Source: Oikopleura dioica
Taxonomy: Eukaryota; Chordata; Appendicularia; Copelata; Oikopleuridae
Direction of reading: 5' to 3'
NCBI GenBank assembly: GCA_907165135.1
Contig: OU015569.1
Coordinates: forward strand, 12,090,501 to 12,154,500
DNA length: 64,000 nucleotides
Shown here piece by piece: positions 50,587-61,900 of the stretch (position 1 is the stretch's first letter; every line of letters starts with the position of its first letter). The position numbers and the translations under genes were made by a program. A model generated the notes under the pieces. That model did no database searches, was not told the DNA's origin, and worked only from the letters and a program-made list of their open reading frames with translations.

Positions 50587-51744
50587 GAATAGAAATCTCA
50601 ACTAACAATTTAATAACGCTTTGGAACAATTATTTCTAATGAAAATAACCTCCAGGTTATTACTCAAGTTTGTTTTGAAAAGAAAGAATTTCGCTTTCAA
50701 ATACCCAATCATTCGGTATTTCCTCTTCTGTTTCTAGCGCTACTGTTATAAGAAAATATTCTTCGCTTTTTCGGACTATTCTTTTTCTGACTGCCTTCCA
50801 GAAAATACAATTCTTATAAAAACATCATATCAAAATTGGCTTGTTATAATTTGTTCAAATTACAATTATAACAAGCCCGGTTTCTTAAATTTTCGAAAAT
50901 AATCAGGATTTAAAAGTGGGGTGAAGCCTGCTTGAAATGACGTATTTTGCAATTTTGATAAAATTTCATGCATAATGAGAGAAAAGATTTATTGGATTCG
51001 ACTCTTCCGGTGAGCCACAAGAGAGCGATATGAGAAGTTGAGACGAGTGAGAGTCGGAGCACGCGCAAAAAGAGGCTTGTAATTCATCGGCAGCATTTGC
51101 AAGTGGGCAGCGGGTTTCGGCTCATTATTGAATTTTAGTAAAATTGCGCATAATAAAACTTATTAAGGGGAGGTCGTCAATATCGGGGTTTCTCTTGAGC
51201 AAAAAAGCGGAAAAACCTGATTGGATAGAAAAACTAAAATTGTTAGGGGAAAGAAAAGGGTTGTAAAATTCTATCGGCGCAAACGAGAAAAATTTGGCCA
51301 GAAAAATCGGTTAGAAAAGCCGCCAAAGTAGGGCCATTTCGCGATAATTCACCAAAAATGGTCATTTTTTCACAAATTCACCGATTTTACCCCTAAAACT
51401 TATTTTTATATTATAATTTTAGGCTCAACAGACTCGTCAGAATCTGTAGATTCCAAAAATATAATTTTCATATGCATACTATATGTAGAAGTGGGATTTT
51501 GATAAACCCTGAAAATCCATATTGACGACCCCCCTCTTAATAATTAATCTTACTTGAAGCAAAATTTTTTCCTATGCTTTACTTTCATCGGTATGATTGA
51601 ACAGCTAGTAGTCTAATACTATCTGTTTGATCGTTTCACACCATGGAATTTGTTTTGTAACGCTGTATTTTTTACAATCAGGCGTAAGAAGAAAAGACAA
51701 ATGGAAATTCCAATTCACCCGAAGAGAAATTACGAAATCTCTCA
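50587..51744. other. intergenic spacer
   Basis: It contains a TTATAA-rich inverted repeat near 50835-50880 and the TTAA-flanked element at 51163-51540. 50990-51110 (GAGCGATATGAGAAG, GAGTGAGAGTCGGAG) has no ORF; it may be promoter-like. No gene was found. Confidence 0.4.
51163..51540. mobile_element. TTAA-flanked foldback
   Basis: TTAAGGGGAGGTCGTCAATA at the left and ATATTGACGACCCCCCTCTTAA-type sequence at the right. Interior CCTGATTGG..., TTCTATCGGCG and GGCCAGAAAAAT blocks match the 13596-13977 element. Confidence 0.65.
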
Positions 51745-53577
51745 ATGAACGATGCTAAAAAAATAAGTGTTGCTAAAATAAGTCGAGAAAGCGGGAAAAA
51801 CTCCTTTATTAATTTCATACACACATCTGATTATGAAAAGAAAATTGATTTTTTAAAGTCCGCCATCCGTCATTTTAAATATGCTTACGAAGTAGTATTC
51901 ATCATTTTTTCATTTGAATTCTTTTTTGAGTTTAGGTCGTTGAGTTTCTTCGGTCACGAGCTGGTGTAGTTGAAAAATTTTAATTTCGAAATCCCTCAGC
52001 AATTGCTACAATCGACTTGGAGAACTATACTATCATCTAGCTAAAGAAGAAAACCTTCCATCAGATGTGGCTGATAATGTAGAAGCTATGTTCAGGAAGC
52101 TCAGCCTTAACGCGGGAGCGGCTTCTTGTTTTCAGGAATCAATGGTCAGTTTTGTTGAATGTGTTCGATTTGGAGCAATAAGTTGTGAACTAGCAGATTC
52201 GATCGGTAAATATCTTGTTAGCAATAAAAAATGATGAAAATTAAGAAACCGATCTGCAGAAGGAAAATGACAAGAAAATCGCTGTTTGCATCAATGCCAT
52301 CGAAAAAATTAAAGATATCTCTAAGATTGATGATAACCATTTCACCTTTAAAGAAATCTGCTTACGATATCTCTCTGCTGGATTGCTTTTGCTACCAGAC
52401 AATCTTCAGGTCAAAGCAGTGAGTTTGATGGAAGTCTGTAAAGAACTCACTTACGAAGCGCTGAATTACAAGGACTATCTTCAAGAAATGAGAGCAACGG
52501 CGTACGAAAATATCGAAAGGGCGCGAACATGGTTCGAGTATAAGACGAGAATGGAAATGGTTTTTCTAAAAGAAATTAAATCCCTCTTACCGCGTAAGCT
52601 ATCTTTTAGAAAATAGATTATAAACAGTTGGATAACTAGATGTCAATACAGAGGTTCTGTTTCACGAGCAATTGAATCACCTTTACGAGCTTCAAGATGA
52701 ACTCGCGGATAGCCTTTCTCGATCTGAGGGGCTTCAAAATTTATATCAAGCTAGGGAGTTGATGAATAGAGCAATAAGTAGTAAAAGACGCCAAGTTGGA
52801 GTAATAGATGCTCTTGATCTTCTGGTTCGTATTTGAAACTGCAACATGCTAACAATTTAATAAGAAACGAGCATTTGATCTGACGATTGGAATCGACCAG
52901 AAAGCAAGATGCATCATAGCTTCTGAGATGGGATATATTTATGCTGAGTTCGATGAACGTCCTCACGCAAAAATTAAAGCCAAGGAATACTATAGGGATT
53001 GCATTCATTCGGCACTAGAAAACGGATACACACGGGATTTCTTTTGGCTCAAGAGATCAAGAGAATATCTTGCTAAAGTCGCGTAAGATCGTTCAACTAA
53101 AGATTTTTATCAATGCCATTACAGAGCGGAGATGTCAACTTTTGGTGTAACCTTTCAGCCTTCACAAAAAGGGATCGAGGTTATTGAGGAGTTTAAAAAG
53201 CAGAATTTTGACAAAAAAGAACCAAAAGAATTTCTCGCTTACCTTGCAAAACATCATCCTCCAAAAAAGGGTACTGTAAGTACTAAGAATAAATAAACTC
53301 CAATTCATTCGTCTATAATAGAGTAATAGTAATAATTACTCAAATTGTGCGCATTCTTTTACCTGCTTCAGATGCCGATAGCCACAATTTACAATGAAAA
53401 TGAATGTCTTACAAAAGCGACGCGATTATATCACCCTGACAGGTATCTACGAGAACGAGGGGAATAAACTACTATTCAAGAAATGCATGTTTTAATGATG
53501 ACTGGAGAGCTCTATGTGAGCAAATCTCAATGGTGGCCAACAATTTTTATAATTGTTCAGTGAGAGGAAACTGCTAA
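51745..53577 (+). CDS. helical-repeat + J-domain-like protein, tandem copy 1, 476 aa
   Basis: Exons 51745-51891, 51992-52205, 52246-52593, 52640-52824, 52865-53082, 53125-53275, 53372-53442, 53481-53577, matching copy 2 exon for exon (five of eight have identical length). The protein is almost wholly alpha-helical with TPR-like pairs (NRLGELYYHLAKEE, ARCIIASEMGYIYAEF, KAKEYYRDCIHSAL). The C-terminus LTKATRLYHPDR..FNDDWRALCEQISMVANNFY has the HPD tripeptide (442-444) and helices of a J-domain, suggesting recruitment of Hsp70 by a TPR scaffold. Start of exon 2: copy 2 has ACAAAG before TCTCTCAGC; here it is GAAA before TCCCTCAGC, so the acceptor G is absent, and the nearby CAG would shift the frame into a stop. 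Copy 1 may be impaired or use a non-AG acceptor. Confidence 0.65.
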
Positions 53578-54163
53578 ATGAAAAGTTAAAAATCACTATT
53601 ACTGTAGCAATAAAAATGCAATTATATATTCAAAAATAAATCTTTCTATTAAAATTGTTTCAAAAGTAAATTCTACATGCTCAAAATTGAAACTTTTTGT
53701 CTGTTTTGAGCTGAATTGCCACGGAGGTAACACAAGTTACAAGTACACATTTACCGCATGAGAGCGAAAAGAGAGGTCTTTTTTTTGGCAGAGACTCTTG
53801 TTATCGCTCTTTGGAATGGATATATTTTGTCCCATGCAACATTGAAAATAAACTAAATGAAAATAATTTTTAGTTTATAAGTTTTATTTCCGACACTTCT
53901 ATCTCGTTGCTATCGTATTTCAGGTGTTCAAAATTTCCTTGCCTCAAATTTTTAAAAGAGCTCAAGCGTTCATCGTGAAACAAATGAGTTAAGTCTTTGG
54001 TTGGTATTTACTGCGTGAAAACGTTGTTGAAGCGCTTCTCGACATGAAATTTGTTTTGCTAGCCCATAATTTTTACAGTTTTGTGTTAAGTCACACGGGC
54101 GTGTCCCTTAAGACGAAGAAACTTTCAAAATGGGATAAAAACTTAGAGAAAACCACGCCCAAA
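53578..54163. other. spacer between the tandem copies
   Basis: 53700-53830 shows no ORF. 54044-54163 is open in frame with the copy 2 start (MKFVLLAHNFYSFVL) and could add a signal-like N-terminus, but copy 1 has no equivalent, so the internal Met at 54164 was preferred. Confidence 0.4.
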
Positions 54164-55996
54164 ATGAATGAGACAAAAACAGTAAACATCGCGAAGATAC
54201 ATCGCGAGAGCGGAAAAAAAGCTTTCGTTCATTTCATGAAAGTGACTGACACCGCCAAAAAAATCGAGTTTCTCAACTCAGCTTTAACGCATTTTATGAA
54301 TGCATACAAGGTAACCTCGTCGAAGTAAAGAAATCCAATTGATCTTAGACTGTTGAATTTCTCCGATTGCGGCCGGGTATTATTGAAAAGATTTCCATTA
54401 CAAAGTCTCTCAGCAATTGCTTCAATCGACTTGGTGAACTGTATTTAAATCTTGCAAAAGATAAGAATAGAAAAGACGTCGAAGTTTTGTTCGAAAAACT
54501 CAGCCTCGAGAAAGGAGCAGTTTCAAGTTTCATTCAATCGATGATAAATTTTGTCGAATGTGTTCGATACGGCGCGATGAGCTGCGAATTAGCAGAAATA
54601 ATTGGTAGGATTCATTCAAGCAATAATATTATAGATAAAATAAAAGAGACAGAATTGCAAAAAGAAAATGACAAGAAAATCGCCGTTTGCATCAATGCGC
54701 TCGAACAAATAAAGGATATATCCAGATTGGACGGCTACGAGTTCAGTTTTAAAAAAATTTGCCTTAAATACCTTTCCGCTGGTTTGCTTATCCTACCAGA
54801 TCATTTCCAAATCAAGGCAGTCAGTCTGATAGAAGTATGCGAACAACTCAACTACGAAGGTCTTAAATATAAAGACTACCTCCGAGAAATTACTTCAACG
54901 CCCTATGAAGACATCGAAAATGTGCGAACTTGTTTTAAAGATAGAACGCGAATGGAAATGCTTTTCTTAAAAGAAATTGAATCTCTTCTGGCTCGTAAGT
55001 AATTGTGATTGTGTTTTTGATGTATAGACTAGTGTTTCATACTATAATCTTCATTTTATTTTTTTCTAGATGTTAATAAGGAGATTCTCTCTGAAGAAAA
55101 AATAGATGAGCTAAACGAGCTCAAAGATGAGCTTGAAGACAATCTCTCTCGAACTGCAGGACTTCAGAAACTTTACCAAGCGAGAGAGTTGATGAGTACA
55201 GCTATAAAAGATGGAAGACGTCAAGGTGGTGTGATTGTTGCACTCGATCTACTGGTAAATTGTTTTAAATTTTGATGTTTTTTTATAAAACAGGAGACTA
55301 TTTATTTAAGTTTAATAACGAATATTACGTTAGAAACAAGGATACGACTTAACGCTTGGTATTGACCAGAAAGCAAGGTGCGTTATTGCTTCCGAGATGG
55401 GCTACATTTTTATTGAATTCGATGAACGGCCTCATGCAAAAATCAAAGCAAAAGAATACTACAAAGACTGCATTCATATTGCATTGGAAAATGGATATAC
55501 CAAAGAGTTCTATTGGTTGAAGAGAGCAAGAGAATATCTCGCTAAAGTCTCGTTGGAAAGAGACTTAGTAATCAGTTATTAATTTCATTTTAGTGCGGAG
55601 ACAACGCATTTCGGAGTAACTTTCAATCCATCAGAGGAAGGGATTAAAATTATTCAAAGATTCACAAATGAGGATTTTAGCAATAAATCAGCAACAAAGT
55701 TTCTCAATTATCTGGCAAAAAATCATCCACCGAAGAAAAGAACAGTAAATAATAATTTAGAAATATTTATAATAACATTATGAGATGCCAAGAGTCACAG
55801 GAACACCAGAAAATATCAAAACTTGTCTTACAAAAGTGACACGTCTCTATCATCCAGATACGTAAGTTTTTTTTTGCTTCGCGGTCAGCATATTTTAAGA
55901 AACGCGAAATTTGATGATGATTGGAAGGCTCTTTGTGAGCAGATCTCTATGGTTGCCAACAATTTGTACTCAAGAATCGTGAAAGGATTATACTAG
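54164..55996 (+). CDS. helical-repeat + J-domain-like protein, tandem copy 2, 473 aa
   Basis: Exons 54164-54310, 54406-54604, 54647-54994, 55070-55254, 55334-55551, 55594-55744, 55785-55861, 55900-55996; all GT-AG, all in phase. HPD motif at 439-441 (TRLYHPDT), followed by FDDDWKALCEQISMVANNLYSRI. Compared with copy 1 the protein is roughly 60-70% identical by eye and more conserved toward the C-terminus; exon 2 is 15 nt shorter. AATAAA at 56027. This is the intact member of the pair. Family name unknown; the J-domain call rests on HPD and flanking helices, while the G/F or zinc regions of full DnaJ proteins are absent. Confidence 0.7.
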
Positions 55997-56479
55997 CTGC
56001 TCTTTATTCGAAATGTAATTTTCTCCAATAAAAAAATTCCCTTTCTTATGTAACTTGCGAAGAATCTAAATTTGCCATGAAATTATTTGATAAATAAGGC
56101 AAGAAGGAGGCCCTGATTCAGGTTTTTAGACAGGCCAATAATTCTTCAAGTCAACCACCACATTTTTTTATTCATTGAGTGAGGAAACGCCCACAGTGAG
56201 CTTGGTAGTATTTACGCTGAGATACTCGAGCTCCGCAAATAGTAGTAGCAATTTGAGTTGAGAGAGGGAGCTCGTAAAATGTAGAAATTAAATAATCAGA
56301 GTAGAAAATCGCACTTTTCCTGGTTCTCTTTGAAGAACTCTGTCATTCCTTTTATTACCAAGGCGAGAATCGAGCACGCGCAGATTAGCTGGCCAGACAA
56401 AGAACTTCCTAAATTCAAGAAAAAAAAACTAACTCAGAAGAAGAGGGGAAAATCAGCAAATGCTGAAAGAGATTAAATA
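55997..56479. other. intergenic, family A remnant
   Basis: A 33-bp family A remnant (CCCTGATTCAGGTTTTTAGA) is at 56110-56138. The rest (56150-56470) has no ORF and probably includes the promoter of the next gene. Confidence 0.4.
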
Positions 56480-57438
56480 ATGGCAGACGCGCGTTGGTCG
56501 GAAAGTGATAGCGAGACTGAATCTGACAGTTCCTGCTCAGGCAAGAGGTCACGCAAGGTCGCTATTTGATTTTTAAGGGGGTAGATTCGTTAACTTGGTT
56601 TTCACTGATCCGAATTTACTCCTAGAATAACCCCTTATTTTAGCATCGTAAATATCCAATTTCCTACCTTTTCTGATGAATTGAAACAAGGAAATAAATC
56701 GTTTAAAACTAATAGTTTTAATTATATAATAAATTATTTCATTTATTTAAATTATGTGATCTTTGAAAAAAAGACCCCGGAGATGACTGGGACAACGATT
56801 TTGCAGCAGCGGCGGATATTTCTTCGAAAAAGAAAGATCCGAGCAAAGGAACCTTGGGCGGATGGGGTTCAGCAGGGGTGGAAAAGAAGGAGCCGAGCGC
56901 AGGAAGTTTGGGTGGCTGGGGAGGAGCTGGGACGACGATGGAAAGCTTGCTAGCGGCCGCGACGGGGAAGACAGATGCGGGAAAAGCAGCTCCCCTCAAA
57001 ATGGAAAAATCAGCGCCTTCTGGTGGGATGGGCTTCTCAATGGGAGGAAGTCCTGGCGGTGGCGGTGGACTGGATGCCTTTTTCAAGGGTGGAATGGGCG
57101 GCTTCGATGAGGCCTCACTTGGCGCCATGTTGAAACAAGAAGGAAGTGGAATGGGGATGGCGGCGATGAAGAGCAACCCGGAAACGAAGCAGCCGAAATC
57201 AGCTGATCGAAAAGAACCGCCCAAGTTTGGAGTCCCGACGCCGATCGCTGCTGCTGCCGGAAAAGGAGGAATGAAAAGCGCGGAAAAAGCGGATCAGCTC
57301 TTTGATTTTCCGATCGCCGGTTCCAAAGCAGGTGGCTTTACTGGCGCAATGGAGAAGAAAACTCCACCCAGCGAAGGAATGCCGTTGAGATCATCCTTTT
57401 TTATCTTTTTTTCGAGCATTTATTTTGTTGGAACTTAG
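56480..57438 (+). CDS. acidic N-terminus, Gly/Trp-rich protein, 241 aa (paralog 1)
   Basis: Exon 1 is 56480-56540; the donor is GC (CTCAG/GCAAGAGG), chosen because it joins in phase to exon 2 at 56774 and reproduces the SSCSD-P-x-DDW start of the neighbour gene. Exon 2 runs to TAG 57436-57438. The product begins with an acidic Ser/Asp/Glu stretch, then has two GGWG repeats (LGGWGSAG, LGGWGGAG), Gly/Met-rich and Ala/Lys/Pro-rich low complexity. No catalytic domain. WG/GW repeats of this sort can bind Argonaute proteins, but so few repeats are weak evidence. The last 18 residues (FFIFFSSIYF) look like read-through of lost 3' exons, so this may be a truncated duplicate. Confidence 0.5.
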
Positions 57439-58909
57439 TTTTGTGTACTTAGAAGAGTCTGATTGCCCCTCTTTGTTCTGGCTGGAACAAACTTGACCTG
57501 TCTCTGTCTGGGTTAATGGCCTCTTTAGTCGGTCACCATATGCTTCTTCCGCCGGGCCGAGGAGCCCCCCGTCGAGGAGTAAATTTGAAAACCAAATTGA
57601 GATTTTTTTCATTCAACCAATTTGCGCAAAAAATATAAAAAAGAAGAGGAGAGAGCTTCAATCTAAGAGAGAGAATCGTCTCTTCTTGAGAAGAGCGATC
57701 TTGAAACAAATTGACTACCTTGAGAAGAACTTTCTTGATTTTATTTGGAAGAGCAATTTCTCTGGTAAGGAGATGAACGGGTGGTTTTTGAATATTGACA
57801 CCTTTATTTTTATGAAACCAAAAAAACGTTCAAGCCACTAGAATTGGCAAATAATATATTAGAAAATAGGGGTCACCATTTTAACGGATAAGGACTTCTA
57901 AGAGGTGTCAATTTTAACGGGTTGAATATTCCTCAAGAGTGTCCCGATTTTAACGGATTTTCCAGCCTCAGACGCGCTTTTTTTACGGTTGGATTTTACA
58001 ACTTTTGATAGAGTTAACCAAACCTGGAGTTTTTGGGCTCAAAATGCTCCTCTCTAAAAATAAAAATTTTCCAGTGCATTAGATTTCGAAAATTAGGTAC
58101 CAATTTTCCGGAAGTGATTTTAGGTACCCCTAAATGTGGAAAATTGGTACTTAATTTTCAAAATCTAATGCATTGGAAAATTAAAGTTTTTCGAGAGAAT
58201 CATTTTGATCCCAAAAACTTCAGATTTGGTTAGCTCTATCAAAAGTTATAAGAATCCAACCGTAAAAAAAGCGCGTCTCAGGGTAATGAGGTAACAACTT
58301 TTCATACAATCCGTTAAGATGGGTACCTTCTTGAAGAATATTCATTCAGTTAAAGTGGAGAAATACTTGTTCGTTAAAATGGTGGTCATTTTATGTATTT
58401 AATACCGATTTTCCATGTTTACTTGGATTTCGTTATAATGAGAATGGAAGTAAAAAAATCACTGTAAGAAGCGTGGGAACGCGTAATATAGGGGCCTAGT
58501 GTGAGTGCGAAATTAGAAAATGAAAAAAACGATGTTCGAATTTAGGAAAAGTGGTTCAGGTTGAGAAGCTCGGTACGTCCGTGTAGGCGCCCGTGTGTGT
58601 TCCCAGTGAAGCATAAAAGAAGCTCACTCTCTTCTTTTTTCGAGTTCTCAGGAAAGAGCAAGAGCTGTTTCACTTTCGGGCTACTACTGAGTGTTTCATT
58701 CAGTCTCGTGAAAATTGCTTTTTGGAATTCTGCGCCCTTGCCTTGGGCGGAGAGCCAGCCTTCTTTGAGCTCAGCCACCGAGTGTGAACATTTTTTTTCT
58801 TGGCGAAGAGGGTTGAAATTAAAAAAAAAATAATAGCGCCGAGGAGAAGACGGAAAGAAATAGGAAGAGAGAGAGCGTCGGAAGAAGGGACTAGAAGTTA
58901 GTGCAAATT
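57439..58909. other. spacer between the two paralogs
   Basis: It holds a large inverted-repeat element (57790-58445) and, at 58780-58905, an A/G-rich stretch (GAGGAGAAGACGGAAAGAAA) that is probably the leader of the downstream gene. ORFs at 58542-58833 overlap on both strands and are unsupported. Confidence 0.4.
57790..58445. mobile_element. 650-bp inverted-repeat element with ATTTTAACGG motifs
   Basis: Arms of about 150-250 bp mirror around 58110: AGCGCGCTTTTTTTACGGTT-like sequence at 57970 pairs with AACCGTAAAAAAAGCGCGTC at 58260; AAAATTTTCCAGTGCATTAG pairs with CTAATGCATTGGAAAATTAA. TTTTAACGG motifs recur at 57892, 57918 and 57952. No coding content. Confidence 0.65.
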
Positions 58910-61900
58910 ATGGCGTTTTCTGACAGCGAGAGCAGCTCGTCCTGCTCAGACCCAAGTGACGACTGGGAAAACGACATTGTAGAGACGCCAAAGCCAAAGA
59001 GCTCTTCCTCGACCACGGCGAAAAAAGACGAGGCAAAGGGAGGAATCAAGCTTGACATAGGACAAGATAAGGTAGACTTCACTCAGTGTTCTCTTTTTCG
59101 TCCTTTTTTGGAATTTCCGACGAAAAAGCGAGAAAGCGCATTTTTTTCGCATTTTGGGAATTTTGGTGTTTTGAAAATGTGCTTTTGCTTGAGCTTGTGT
59201 ATGAATGTTTTTGTTCGGTCGTTATTTTTTGGCTTATTAAAAAAACTGTCTTCATTTTAAATTGACAGATAGGTTTAGTACTTCCATTTAGCAGATTTCA
59301 AGATGAAATCAAAAATGAGAGTCTTTGACTAAAAAGGCTTTTGAAAAATAATTGTTGGTGAAATTTTTCTTTCATTGAGAAAGAGAGTAAAGTCCGCTCA
59401 TGCTCAAAATAAAGATTCTTCATTAGAATATTGATCTCAATAGCCTTTTGGCTGCTCTGGGGCGCCACCCTCGAAGTCCTCCACCACAACCAAAACAACC
59501 AGCAGTTCCTCCGGATTCGGCTCTTCCTCGAAAAGCAGCGGCTTTGGAAACTCGTCCAAGTCCTCCGCGGCGGATCCTTTTGCAAAATTGTTTGAAACAT
59601 CAAGTAAACCCTCGACGACATCGTCGACAAAAGCAAATCCTTTTTCTTCGATTCCCATGGCCGGAACGAAATCCACAACTTCCTCGACAAAGACGACTAC
59701 TTCTTCTCCTCCGAAAACGACGACAAAGTCTCCACCAAAGCCCGCAGCAAGGTAATCAAGCGCGTGAGCTCGGCAACCTGTGTAGAAAACCTGAGTCAGG
59801 GTCAAAAAGGGCTAAAATACAATCGCTTTCTCTTTAGCTCTTTCAAACCCTGACTCAGGTTTTCTTCACAGATTGCCGAGCCGAGTCTGGGCTCAATAAC
59901 CTGTGCAAAAAACCTGAGTCAGGGATGCAGCTTCACTAGAATATGAAATAGATTTCAAGACCCTGACTCAGGTTTTCTACACAGGAAAACCAGAAATCAG
60001 GGAATCTTTATCATTTATTTAAAAAATGCCGAACAATAATGGTTTTATTTCAGAAAGAAAGTAGTCTGCAAACAGCTCACAATTGAAGAAGACTGGGTCC
60101 AGAAAGCGCTCAAAAAGGATCACGACTACAGGTAAGCCGCCAAACGGCGAAAAATGCTTGAGAAGAGCATCTTTTTCAGCTAATCCCTTTTTCTAATTCC
60201 AGGATTATTTTTTATCTTTTTAATCTTTTTTCGCTATTAATAATTCTAAAATTTTCCAGTTGGTTTCAAAGTCTAATATCTCTTTAGCGCGGAGAACAGC
60301 ACAAACTACTTTATCGAACACGCGCTGGACTTGGTGGAGAACGGATGCAAAGAGTTTGCGAAGTTCGTCGCCAGAGTCCAAGTCAACGAGTTCATCGACG
60401 ACTACGGACCAGATTACGACGACATGGCACAAGGGCAGCTCCAAATTTCTTTTTTCTTCTTCCTTGATTTCAGCGATGATTTCATAATTTATTTTCAAAA
60501 ATTATTTTAATAAGTTATTATTTTAATTAATAATGTAATTTTATTATATTATTTTATTATTATATAAATTTATTATAATTATAATAATAAATTGTTATTT
60601 TAATTAATTATTAATTTATTTCTTTAAGAAATTTATTCAAGTTCATTTTTAACGAGCTTCAAAAAAGAGTACTTCGAGTTCCTGACAGAAATGTCTTCCG
60701 AGCAAGGCAATAAAAACATGGACATTTGCAAAGTCCAGGATCCCGACGATCTGCCGATGTATTCCAAAGACGGCTTGTTGGAAGGCTTTTTGAACTTTTT
60801 CGCCCACGATTCCGATCAATCCGCGAATATAGATTGCTTATCGCATATTTTTGCCAATTGCGAGGTACTTTTTTATTTTGAGAAGTCAAATAAAATTTTG
60901 CTTTTTTTGAAAGATGTTCACGGACTTCTACGTGCAGCAGAAGAGTTCGCTGGAGCGGGTGAGCAGCTACTTGAAGAAACTTAGGAAATGGTCATTCCAT
61001 TTCGTCTGGTTATTTTTGGACCTTGGGGAACGATGGAAGCGACCACTGGATGAGCACGATCCGAGCGCCCAAGTTCACGCTTGTGGACAAGGCCTACATC
61101 TTCGCCTCCGCCACTGACATTCTTCAGCAGGTAGTCTCGTCGATCAAGGACTTTTTCAACGGGGAAAAAGGAGCTGCAGCGTTAAAGAAGACGATGGAAG
61201 AGCATGTCGACGAATTAGGCATGGATCGATTTTTTTATGATTTTTGGGGAGAAAGTTGCCCGAAATCCTTGGCTTGGGAACCTAGAATTAGGGTGAGAGA
61301 CTAGTGAAATTTTTGAAATAAGGACTTCGAGTTAATTTCAAGCGAAAAGCCGCTGCGCGGCTTTTTTAAAAACGAAGCCGCAAAGCGGCTTCGCGAAAGT
61401 TACCACATCAATCTTTCATTTATTTTGGCGAAGCCGCTTTGCGGCTTCGTCTTTAAAAAAGCCGCTGCGCGGCTTTTCAATTTAACCCTTTTTAAGAGGA
61501 ATGATTTGCTGAATATAAAAAGTGAATGAATCCATTTTAAAAGAAAAAGAATTCACATTCTGCCGCGACTGCAAAATCCGCGAGTTGGAAGAAGAAACGA
61601 TTTCGGAAGAGATGGAACAAAGTTTCAAGAGTTCCAGCGCGAATAAAAGCAAAAACTCGGGCTGGGGCGCTACTAGTGCCGACAAAAGCAGCTCGAAATC
61701 GAGCTCTGGGTGGGGAAACAGCTCAACTCCGGTGAAGTCGAGCGGTTGGGGTGCTTCTTCCAGTCAGGCGCCGAAGACTTCGACGCCGAACGCGAAAAGC
61801 AGTTCCCAAGCGGCTTCTTCTCAGTCCAAATCCGTCACGTGGGGAGGAGCGTCGAAAAGTAAAGAACCAGCACCACCAGGCTCGTTTTCGATCTGATTCA

